8,328 nucleotides of DNA, from positions 1 to 8,328 of the forward strand of contig JAESUA010000042.1 in NCBI GenBank assembly GCA_016763255.1. The letters run 5' to 3'. Position numbers and translations under genes: made by a program. This DNA is from Magnetovibrio sp. GTDB taxonomy: Bacteria; Pseudomonadota; Alphaproteobacteria; Rhodospirillales; Magnetovibrionaceae. A model generated the notes under the pieces. The model was not told the origin of the DNA, did not search any database, and worked only from the letters and a program-made list of their open reading frames with translations. This document shows, in pieces, positions 1 through 5,564 of this stretch (positions are counted from its first letter, which is position 1; each line of letters starts with the position of its first letter).

Positions 1-1
1 A

Positions 2-478
2 ACCTTCCGCGAAGACCTTTTTTACCGCCTGAACGTCTTTCAACTTTCTCTGCCATCGTTGAAAGACCAAAAAGAGGCACTGCCTTCGGCTGTCGAATTT
101 ATCATCAACAAATACTCGGACACTTATGATATCGGCGAAGTCGATATCTCTGCGGAGGTCTGGGACCGTTTTAACAATTACGCGTGGCCGGGCAATTTCC
201 GTGAGTTGAACAACGTTATGGAACGCGCCCTTTTGTTGCGTGACGGAAAAGAGATTTGCCTGAACGATTTGCCGCCGAGCTTGGCCGCAGAGGTGCAAAG
301 CCCCCAGGTGGGAGAACCTGAAGAGGCGTTGACGATCGGTGATTTCAAAATGCGGGTTCAGGCCTTTGAAAAACACCTGATTAGCCAGGCGATCAAGGCG
401 GCTGATGGCGATCGCCGGGGTGCGGCTCAGTGCCTTGGCATCGGTCTTTCGACCCTATACCGGAAATTGGAGGAATAG
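2..478 (+). CDS. Sigma-54-dependent transcriptional activator, C-terminal part (5' end outside window)
   Basis: This is the last 158 residues of an NtrC-family bacterial enhancer-binding protein, which uses ATP hydrolysis to open promoters held by sigma-54 RNA polymerase. The frame is already open at base 2 and begins T-FREDLFYRLNVF, the end of the AAA+ core typical of this family. The helical lid follows, then the sensor-II motif WPGNFREL at residues 62-69, then a linker of about 40 residues. A Fis-type helix-turn-helix closes the protein (about residues 134-158, with AAQCLGIGLSTLYRKL). An in-frame TTG at 59 is not a credible start because the conserved AAA+ sequence continues upstream of it. 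The N-terminal sensory or receiver domain lies outside the window, so the input signal is unknown. The stop at 476-478 is 1 nt from the next start, indicating one operon with the cytochrome and propeller genes. Family assignment is firm; targets are not known. Confidence 0.93.
   Translation, partial: TFREDLFYRLNVFQLSLPSLKDQKEALPSAVEFIINKYSDTYDIGEVDISAEVWDRFNNYAWPGNFRELNNVMERALLLRDGKEICLNDLPPSLAAEVQSPQVGEPEEALTIGDFKMRVQAFEKHLISQAIKAADGDRRGAAQCLGIGLSTLYRKLEE
469..473 (+). promoter_or_regulatory. Shine-Dalgarno GGAGG for the cytochrome c gene
   Basis: GGAGG lies 6 nt before the GTG at 480, inside the last codons of the activator gene. It fixes GTG 480 as the start in preference to any upstream in-frame codon, and points to translational coupling across the junction. 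Confidence 0.75.
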
Positions 479-479
479 C

Positions 480-791
480 GTGCGTTCTTTCTTCGTGATC
501 TTCACCATTGCACTGATGGCGGCGTTTTCCGGTGATGCACAGGCGGGCAACCCGATTGCCGGAAAAAAAGTTTGGCTGACTAATTCATGCCCTTCCTGCC
601 ATGGCCTTGATGGTAAATCCGTTGTGCCGGGAGTCCCAAGTTTCAGCAAGGGCGAGCGCATGATGAAACCTGACGCGGTGCTGGTGGAAACGATTATTAA
701 GGGGGCGAAAATTATGCCCGCATGGAAGGGCATTCTGTCCTCCAAGGACATGTTCGATGTCATCACATTTATACGAACACTCAGGAAGTAA
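480..791 (+). CDS. Small periplasmic monohaem cytochrome c (class I)
   Basis: A 103-residue exported c-type cytochrome, expected to carry electrons in the periplasm. The GTG start is preferred because GGAGG lies 6 nt upstream and because it places a signal peptide at the N-terminus: VRSFF, a hydrophobic stretch, then a likely cleavage after DAQA (residue 22). That leaves a mature protein of about 81 residues. The single haem-attachment motif CPSCH is at residues 37-41. The likely distal methionine ligand is M79 in IMPAWKG, the usual class I arrangement. A C-terminal helix (MFDVITFIRTL) follows, as in this fold. The frame stays open upstream to 405, but that part overlaps the activator gene and has no export signal. 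It sits between a sigma-54 activator and two exported propeller proteins, so it may serve them or report redox state; that role is inference. The redox partner is unknown. Confidence 0.9.
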   Translation: MRSFFVIFTIALMAAFSGDAQAGNPIAGKKVWLTNSCPSCHGLDGKSVVPGVPSFSKGERMMKPDAVLVETIIKGAKIMPAWKGILSSKDMFDVITFIRTLRK

Positions 792-804
792 TAAGTTAGG
801 GACC

Positions 805-1914
805 ATGACAGTGGTAAAAAGATCCTTGAAGGCCTTGATCACGACGTGCCTCGTCGCAATCGTTCTCTGGCCGGTGGGAGCCGGAGCGCAAAGCACCAAG
901 GCCCCAACCGTGGTGGAAACTTATCGCATCGGCGATAACGCCTTCGTGCGCGCCTTGAAAGCCGATCCAAACCAAAATTCATTGTGGGTCGGAACCTCCG
1001 TGGGGGCCATCGAGGTCGATCTTTCCAGCCACAATATGAAAAATGTTTTCACCCGCGCCGAGGGCTTGGCGAACGAATATATTTTTGCCATTGGGATTGG
1101 CCCCAAAAAACGCATCTGGCTTGGCACCAATGCCGGTGGCCTAAGTCGCTCGAAACCCGACGGTGGATGGGAAACCTTTTTCCCGATGCATGGACTGGCT
1201 GATTACTGGGTCTATTCCTTCGCCTTTGACAAACAAGGAAAGGCCTGGATTGGGACCTGGGACGGTGTCAGCGTCATGGACGCCGATGGCGATGCCATGA
1301 CGACCTACCGCAAGGAGTTGATCAACGTTTGGGTTTACGGTCTTGGCGTCGACGCGAAGGGGCGAGTGTGGCTGGGCACCGAAGGCGGTGTGTCCATGCA
1401 TGACGCCGGAACATGGTCATCATGGGACCATGACGACGGCCTGGGTGCGATAAATGCGCAAGAGCTGCAACGCAGCACCAATACGGGGCTTGGCACGCGT
1501 TCGCGACATGACCTTTCCGTAGCCGGTAGCGCTGGCCAAGAGACATTTAATCCCAACTATGTTTTTGCGGTGAAAGTCGATGAGCAAACCCAAGACATTT
1601 GGTTTGGCACCTGGGGCGGCGGGGCCAGTCGATTCAACGGTAAGGATGAATGGACATCTTTGACCACCAAGGACGGCCTGGCCGGTAACATTGTTTACGC
1701 TATTGCCCAGGAACCGGACGGAACCTTGTGGTTTGGAACCAACAGGGGGGCGTCGCGATTTGATGGCGAGACCTGGACCACGTTTGACATGAGCACCGGG
1801 CTGACTGGGGCCAATGTATTCGCCATCGAAATTGATCAGAACAATGACGTCTGGTTGGGCACAAAGGGCGGGGTGACACGTCTCACTTACAAATCGTCGC
1901 AGGAAAAAGAGTGA
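805..1914 (+). CDS. Exported seven-bladed regulator-propeller protein (first of a tandem pair)
   Basis: A 369-residue exported beta-propeller of the 'two-component regulator propeller' (Reg_prop) kind. A signal peptide spans residues 1-28, ending GAGA before QS. Seven W-x-G-T blade signatures follow, with tryptophans at residues 61, 105, 148, 189, 266, 309 and 350. Spacing is 41-44 residues except between blades 4 and 5 (77), where an insert runs from GLGA (212-215) to NPNYV (249-253). Seven blades would close one complete propeller, and no kinase, membrane or DNA-binding domain is attached. Known Reg_prop repeats commonly form the periplasmic sensor of hybrid histidine kinases; a free-standing copy would have to act through a partner. 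The start is ATG 805 or GTG 811: AGGGA (798-802) is closer to normal spacing for GTG 811, and either start keeps the signal peptide. An open extension back to 757 overlaps the cytochrome and is not favoured. The stop overlaps the next start by 4 nt. Ligand unknown. Confidence 0.87.
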   Translation: MTVVKRSLKALITTCLVAIVLWPVGAGAQSTKAPTVVETYRIGDNAFVRALKADPNQNSLWVGTSVGAIEVDLSSHNMKNVFTRAEGLANEYIFAIGIGPKKRIWLGTNAGGLSRSKPDGGWETFFPMHGLADYWVYSFAFDKQGKAWIGTWDGVSVMDADGDAMTTYRKELINVWVYGLGVDAKGRVWLGTEGGVSMHDAGTWSSWDHDDGLGAINAQELQRSTNTGLGTRSRHDLSVAGSAGQETFNPNYVFAVKVDEQTQDIWFGTWGGGASRFNGKDEWTSLTTKDGLAGNIVYAIAQEPDGTLWFGTNRGASRFDGETWTTFDMSTGLTGANVFAIEIDQNNDVWLGTKGGVTRLTYKSSQEKE

Positions 1915-3179
1915 GTATGATGAAAAACCGCATTTACATTGGTGGTGCCGTGATTTTGGTCGTTGCCGCGGGGGCTCTTTTTGCCAACCGTGAGGCCACT
2001 GTTGCGCACAGTGTGCCGGCGGCTTTGGTCGCGCAAGATAAAGTGACCATGCCCAAGCTTGAGGCGGTCGCGGCCAAGGCCGATGGGGCTGAAACCGCTC
2101 AACAAGACGGGGCAGGCGAGCCGCAGTTTCGTTATGATCATTTCCGGGTTGGCAACCGCAATATCAAGGCGATGTTGGCGGATGGCAACACCACGTGGGT
2201 TGGAACTTCGGGCGGGGTCATTCAATATGATCTCACCAAAGATGATTACGTCCTCCATGACAATACAAACGGGCTCTTGTCCAATGGCGTGTTCCACTTG
2301 AGCAAGGTCGATGGTGAACTGTGGGTCGGAACCTACGGAGGTGGACTGTCAGTTCTGAATCAGGAAACCAAAAAATGGAGAAACTACAATGTTCCCGATG
2401 GCATGGGGGACAGTTTTGTCTACGATACCCTGAAAACCTCTAATGGTGATGTCTGGATCGCGACCTGGTCAGGTGCCAACCGAATTCCCGGCGGCAACCT
2501 GGATGACACTGAAAACTGGGAGCTCTATACCGTTGAGAATACCGACGGTGGGTTGCCCAACGATTGGGTCTATGGGTTGACCGAAGGGGCAAACGGTGAG
2601 ATCTGGTTTGCCACCGAAGGTGGGCTGGCGCGCTTGAAGGATAATGTGTGGGAAAACTGGAACCACGAAAAGGGCCTCGGCGCAGCCTATGAAATGGTCA
2701 AAAGTGACACATCACTCAAGAGTGACCCCGGCCAGGCTTCGAGCCACCACGCGGTGCAAAAGCAGGAGCAGGGGCTGGGGAACGTCGATATCGCCTATAA
2801 CCCCAACTACGTGATCGCCTTGGTTTACGACCGCAAAGGGCGAGTGTGGACAGGGACCTGGGGGGCGGGTCTGTCGATGTTCGACGGAAAAACCTGGAAG
2901 ACCTATACCACCAAGGACGGCTTGCCCGCTAATCACATTTTCATGCTCCATGAGGATGAGGATGGAACCCTGTGGATCGGCACCAATAATGGCCTGGCGA
3001 TCTTTGATGGGGAGAATTTCACCCTATACGACAAGAGCCACGGCATTTTTTCCGATGCAGTCTTTTCCATGGCGATTGCCTCTGATGGAACGGCATGGAT
3101 CGGGAGCTATGGCGGCATCGCGCGGTTTTATAACGGCCTTAAAGACGAGACTGTCAAGCCTTATACCAAGCTGCATTAA
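1911..3179 (+). CDS. Exported or membrane-anchored seven-bladed regulator-propeller protein (second of a tandem pair)
   Basis: A 422-residue paralogue of the preceding gene. A hydrophobic segment at about residues 8-24 after MKNR acts as signal peptide or membrane anchor; no cleavage site is as clear as in the first copy. A linker rich in Ala, Gln and Lys (about 28-70) follows. Seven blade signatures have tryptophans at residues 96, 138, 182, 232, 313, 355 and 396, with W-x-A-T in blades 3 and 4 and W-I-G-S in blade 7. As in the first copy, blades 4 and 5 are far apart (81 residues), with an insert from GLGA (255-258) to NPNYV (297-301), so the duplication kept this insert. GTG 1911 is chosen because AGGA at 1901-1904 is 6 nt away and GTGA overlaps the previous stop; ATG 1917 or 1920 would remove only 2-3 residues. 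Probably an envelope sensor or binding protein; ligand unknown. Confidence 0.86.
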   Translation: MSMMKNRIYIGGAVILVVAAGALFANREATVAHSVPAALVAQDKVTMPKLEAVAAKADGAETAQQDGAGEPQFRYDHFRVGNRNIKAMLADGNTTWVGTSGGVIQYDLTKDDYVLHDNTNGLLSNGVFHLSKVDGELWVGTYGGGLSVLNQETKKWRNYNVPDGMGDSFVYDTLKTSNGDVWIATWSGANRIPGGNLDDTENWELYTVENTDGGLPNDWVYGLTEGANGEIWFATEGGLARLKDNVWENWNHEKGLGAAYEMVKSDTSLKSDPGQASSHHAVQKQEQGLGNVDIAYNPNYVIALVYDRKGRVWTGTWGAGLSMFDGKTWKTYTTKDGLPANHIFMLHEDEDGTLWIGTNNGLAIFDGENFTLYDKSHGIFSDAVFSMAIASDGTAWIGSYGGIARFYNGLKDETVKPYTKLH

Positions 3180-3199
3180 TAATGCAACTTGGTATAAGG
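3159..3199 (+). terminator. Strong stem-loop at the end of the propeller operon
   Basis: An inverted repeat with 19-nt arms (3159-3177 and 3181-3199) around a 3-nt loop. It starts CCTTATACCAAG and ends CTTGGTATAAGG. On the + strand only one position fails to pair (C3171 against A3187). The left arm is the last codons of the gene, and the stop codon TAA runs into the loop. There is no T-run after it, so it is not a textbook intrinsic terminator. It may protect the 3' end of the operon mRNA or terminate inefficiently. Confidence 0.5.
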
Positions 3200-3241
3200 G
3201 GTAATGCCTGCACATAACATTTGTGGTCATTTTATCCCTCG

Positions 3242-3270
3242 CATTCAAAGCGTCCCGTGCTTGGTATAAT
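3242..3270 (+). promoter_or_regulatory. Possible extended -10 promoter upstream of the hook gene
   Basis: TGGTATAAT at 3262-3270 matches an extended -10 element (TGn plus a perfect TATAAT). The hexamer 17 nt upstream (CATTCA, 3242-3247) is a poor -35, which extended -10 promoters can tolerate. Transcription from here would give a leader of about 150 nt before the GTG at 3435. Whether it is used cannot be judged from sequence. Confidence 0.3.
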
Positions 3271-3292
3271 GCTTGTCCCATAAAACTTCCCG

Positions 3293-3312
3293 TAATGATG
3301 GATCATTATAAT
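3293..3312 (+). promoter_or_regulatory. Palindromic operator candidate overlapping a second TATAAT box
   Basis: TAATGATGGATCATTA (3293-3308) has perfect 7-nt arms around GG. Its right end overlaps a TATAAT hexamer at 3307-3312, with no convincing -35 at normal spacing. A dyad abutting a -10 box is the usual geometry of a repressor site. The binding protein is not identified. Confidence 0.3.
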
Positions 3313-3356
3313 CGACACCTTCACTAAGTAAGATTAAATTCCTAATAATTTGGCAA

Positions 3357-3372
3357 TGTGACGAAGATCACA
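3357..3372 (+). promoter_or_regulatory. CRP-type binding site (TGTGA-N6-TCACA) upstream of the hook gene
   Basis: TGTGACGAAGATCACA matches both half-sites and the 6-nt spacing of the classical CRP consensus exactly. It lies 62 nt before the hook gene start. A second TGTGA (3389-3393) has no matching right half. Activation by a CRP/FNR-family regulator is inferred. The rival reading, a weak terminator (5-bp stem then GCG and seven T at 3376-3382), is less likely because the stem is short and AT-rich. Confidence 0.5.
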
Positions 3373-3434
3373 GCGTTTTTTTATGTTTGTGAGATCATAG
3401 TTGTAAGCTTATTAGTGAACGTTGGAGAAAACGC

Positions 3435-4679
3435 GTGATTTCCGGCATACTCGGCGCCGCTGTTTCAGGATTGAACGTCAATGCGCAACGCATTGGCGCG
3501 GCGGCTGATAATATCGCCAACGCCAACACCACGGGCTACAAACGCACCTCCATTCAGAACCGTTCGTTCTCTACCGCGCAAAATTCCACGGGTTATGCGC
3601 CGGGTGGTGTGCTCGCGATTGCGCGCCAACTCAGCGATGTGCAGGGGCTGCTGGCCCCCAGTGCTTCGAGCACCGATCTGGCCATTTCCGGAAATGGATT
3701 TTTTGCGGTATCACGCACAGATGGCGGTGGGGAAACGCTGTTCACGCGCGAAGGTTCGTTTGCTGTTAATGATCAAGGTTTTCTGGTCAACAACAGCGGC
3801 CACTATCTACTCGCCACGACACCTAGTGGTGAGGCCCTGCAACCGGTCAACATCGCGGGTATCGCAGGCACCGCCCAGGAAACTGAAAATATTGATGTTG
3901 GCGCCAACCTCCCTGCACGTGCAGCGCCGGGTGATCGCTTCACCATCAATGTGCGCGCCACGGATTCGTTGGGGGCCAAACTCGATATCCAGTTGAATTT
4001 TGAAGCACAAGCAGGCGGGACGTTCCGCCTTAGCGTCGGCCAAGTGACGGAACTTGCCACCGGGGCAACCACTGCGGTGGCGCGCGAAGGTTCCAGTGCC
4101 GGATCTACATATGATGTGACGGTGCAATTTAACGGCAATGGCACCGTGGCCAGCTTTGATGGCAACGCCACGCCACCGGTGCTCAATATCTCCGGCCTCA
4201 GCAGCGGGGCGGGGGCGTTGGATATTCAGCTTGATCTCGGCACGGTGGGTGGGGCCAATGGCCTGACGCGGTTTGGCTCAGAATTTGTGCTCGCCAGCGT
4301 GCGCTCGGATGGGGCCAGTTTTGGGTCTGTATCCGGTGTTAATGTGGCTGCAGATGGGCGAATTAGCGCTGTGTTCGATAACGGCGAAACGCGCGTGGTG
4401 GCCGATATCCAAGTTGCCACCTTCACCAGCCCGATAGGGCTTGAGGCAATGAGTGGCAGTGTTTACCGCGCCACCGATGCATCCGGTGCGCCAACTTTCC
4501 AAAATGGCAGTAGCGGCGGGTCGGGCCGTGTTCAAAGTGGCGCGCTGGAACTTTCAACCACCGATATCGGGACCGAATTCACCAACATGATCATCGCAAA
4601 AAATGCATATCGCGCCAGCCTTGCGGTGGTCAAAGCCGCCGACCAGTTGTCACAAAGTCTGCTCGATGAAATGGCTTGA
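3435..4679 (+). CDS. flgE: Flagellar hook protein FlgE-like
   Basis: A 414-residue protein of the flagellar rod/hook family, close in length to typical FlgE (about 400 residues). The hook is the curved tube joining motor to filament, built of many FlgE copies exported by the flagellar type III apparatus. The N-terminal rod/hook domain contains NIANANTTGYKR (26-37). TDLAISGNGFF (80-90) and FTREGSF..NDQGFLVN (103-119) are family hallmarks. The middle holds a hook-type domain including TDSLGAK and, later, GLTRFGSEF and an SGVNVAADGRI-like stretch. The C-terminal domain (369-414) begins GALELSTTDIGTEFTNMI and ends in a heptad-like helix. GTG 3435 is chosen because GGAGA (3424-3428) is 6 nt upstream. 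As usual for this export route, no signal peptide is seen. FlgF/FlgG are shorter (about 250-260 residues), which favours FlgE. No other flagellar gene is adjacent, which is unusual. It may be the main hook gene displaced or an extra copy. Confidence 0.82.
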   Translation: MISGILGAAVSGLNVNAQRIGAAADNIANANTTGYKRTSIQNRSFSTAQNSTGYAPGGVLAIARQLSDVQGLLAPSASSTDLAISGNGFFAVSRTDGGGETLFTREGSFAVNDQGFLVNNSGHYLLATTPSGEALQPVNIAGIAGTAQETENIDVGANLPARAAPGDRFTINVRATDSLGAKLDIQLNFEAQAGGTFRLSVGQVTELATGATTAVAREGSSAGSTYDVTVQFNGNGTVASFDGNATPPVLNISGLSSGAGALDIQLDLGTVGGANGLTRFGSEFVLASVRSDGASFGSVSGVNVAADGRISAVFDNGETRVVADIQVATFTSPIGLEAMSGSVYRATDASGAPTFQNGSSGGSGRVQSGALELSTTDIGTEFTNMIIAKNAYRASLAVVKAADQLSQSLLDEMA

Positions 4680-4780
4680 GTGGATTTGGTATTGAGCATT
4701 AACGATTTTTTGCTTATCTCGTGGTAGGATGCGGAACGATTTTTCAGGTGAATCTGGCATCTTTGAGCTGGGCGAGAGAC

Positions 4781-5329
4781 ATGATATTTGCGGTAAATTC
4801 CACCTTCGACGTCGCCGTTTGGTTTGCCGACCAGGCGTTGAATGAAAATGAATATCTACAGCCTCAGAAAATGCACCGCCTGCTGTATCTGACACAGGCT
4901 TTTTACGCCATTGCCCATGACGGCACAAAATTGATGCCGGCGGTGTTTGTTGCGGACGAGCAAGGGCCCATTGAGCCCACGGTCTATCACGCGTTTTCGC
5001 GCGGTCGACCCGATGTGGATGTGGAGCTGTTCTTGCCCAACGACGTGGAAATGTTCCTGTCCAGCATCTGGCGGCGTTTTGGCCATTTGAAAGTTGATCA
5101 ATTGGCCAAGTTGACCACGTCAAATACCGCCTACACCATCGCCTTACGCAAAGGCAAACGCACCGAGATCACGCTGGATGCAATGGTCGCCGCCTTCAAG
5201 AGCGAGACTGTCAAAAAGAACCCCAGCGTGGCGAAACAATTTCGCGCTATGGATGGTCAACGCATCATGCGCACGCAAAGTGGCGAACCTGTGAAGGTGA
5301 AAGCCTGGATGCCCGGTTCAAAAGGCTAA
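4781..5329 (+). CDS. SocA/Panacea-domain protein (GepA-like, DUF4065), no visible toxin partner
   Basis: A 182-residue cytoplasmic protein resembling the Panacea/SocA (DUF4065) family. Matching features are FDVAVWFADQAL (9-20), LQPQKMHRLLYLTQAFY (26-42), the aromatic/acidic stretch ending EQGPIEPTVYHAF (60-72), and a C-terminal helical part with LTLDAM-like sequence (about 130-140). Family members act as antitoxins or as proteolysis adaptors (Caulobacter SocA with toxin SocB). Here there is no small toxin-like gene within 100 nt upstream or 235 nt downstream, so an antitoxin role is only possible. The start is uncertain: ATG 4781 matches where this domain normally begins and has weak GAGAG upstream. 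In-frame GTG codons at 4721 and 4748 have no better ribosome site. TTGAGC (4692-4697) and TATCTC (4715-4720), 17 nt apart, are a weak promoter candidate. No signal peptide or membrane segment is seen. Confidence 0.72.
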   Translation: MIFAVNSTFDVAVWFADQALNENEYLQPQKMHRLLYLTQAFYAIAHDGTKLMPAVFVADEQGPIEPTVYHAFSRGRPDVDVELFLPNDVEMFLSSIWRRFGHLKVDQLAKLTTSNTAYTIALRKGKRTEITLDAMVAAFKSETVKKNPSVAKQFRAMDGQRIMRTQSGEPVKVKAWMPGSKG

Positions 5330-5370
5330 TTTCTGAAAAACAGTATGTTTTGCAAGCTGTAAATCTTTAC

Positions 5371-5416
5371 TTGCGTTCGCAACGTTCGTTCCAATTTATG
5401 TATACAAATGTATCAT
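5371..5416 (+). promoter_or_regulatory. Dyad-rich promoter/operator region of the transporter operon
   Basis: Several small symmetric elements cluster here. TTGCGTTCGCAA (5371-5382) has 5-nt arms, AACGTTCGTT (5381-5390) overlaps it, and the hexamer CGTTCG is repeated at 5374 and 5383. ATACAAATGTAT (5402-5413) is a perfect-armed dyad, and ATGTAT is repeated 10 nt apart (5398, 5408). TATCAT (5411-5416) is a plausible -10 box with only a poor -35. The leader to the ATG at 5565 would be about 140 nt. The regulator is unknown; the evidence is symmetry only. Confidence 0.3.
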
Positions 5417-5552
5417 TTAGGGTTGCCCCATGCAGTGGGTCGGCTAAACTCGTCTCAGATACATTCCACTTTAACAACATATAGGGGTGGAGATTCGGGA
5501 ATTGTCGTCGGGCACTGTAGGGGTGCGGACCGGTAATGAAGGCGAACAAACA

Positions 5553-5560
5553 GGGAGGAA
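5553..5560 (+). promoter_or_regulatory. Strong Shine-Dalgarno for the binding-protein gene
   Basis: GGGAGGAA, with GGAGG ending 6 nt before ATG 5565. It settles the start: an upstream in-frame GTG at 5487 would add 26 polar residues before the signal peptide. A strong site fits the high expression usual for periplasmic binding proteins. Confidence 0.8.
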
Positions 5561-5564
5561 CATC

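Noticed and set aside
405..479. Open extension of the cytochrome frame upstream of GTG 480
   Set aside because: It lies wholly inside the activator's helix-turn-helix in another frame, and would bury the signal peptide. GGAGG is placed for GTG 480.
757..804. Longer start (ATG 757) for the first propeller
   Set aside because: It overlaps the cytochrome C-terminus and puts 16 polar residues before the signal peptide; ATG 805 or GTG 811 is better.
3351..3370. Sigma-54 promoter at TGGCAATGTGACGAAG, tempting given a sigma-54 activator nearby
   Set aside because: The -24-like TGGCA is present but there is no TTGC-type -12 element at the required spacing. TGGCAT at 4755 also fails (wrong spacing and no TTGC).
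3357..3382. Intrinsic terminator (dyad followed by seven T)
   Set aside because: The stem would be only 5 AT-rich pairs with a 3-nt gap before the T-run; the exact CRP spacing explains the dyad better, though not with certainty.
3803..4186. Antisense frames opposite the hook gene
   Set aside because: They mirror codon bias of flgE in other frames and show no domain or start signal.
4650..5123. Antisense frame of 157 codons opposite the SocA-like gene
   Set aside because: No ribosome site and no recognisable domain, rich in Trp/Arg/Pro as shadow frames are; the + strand frame encodes a recognisable family.
5487..5564. Longer start (GTG 5487) for the binding protein
   Set aside because: Adds polar residues before the RRQLL signal, while a very strong ribosome site serves ATG 5565.
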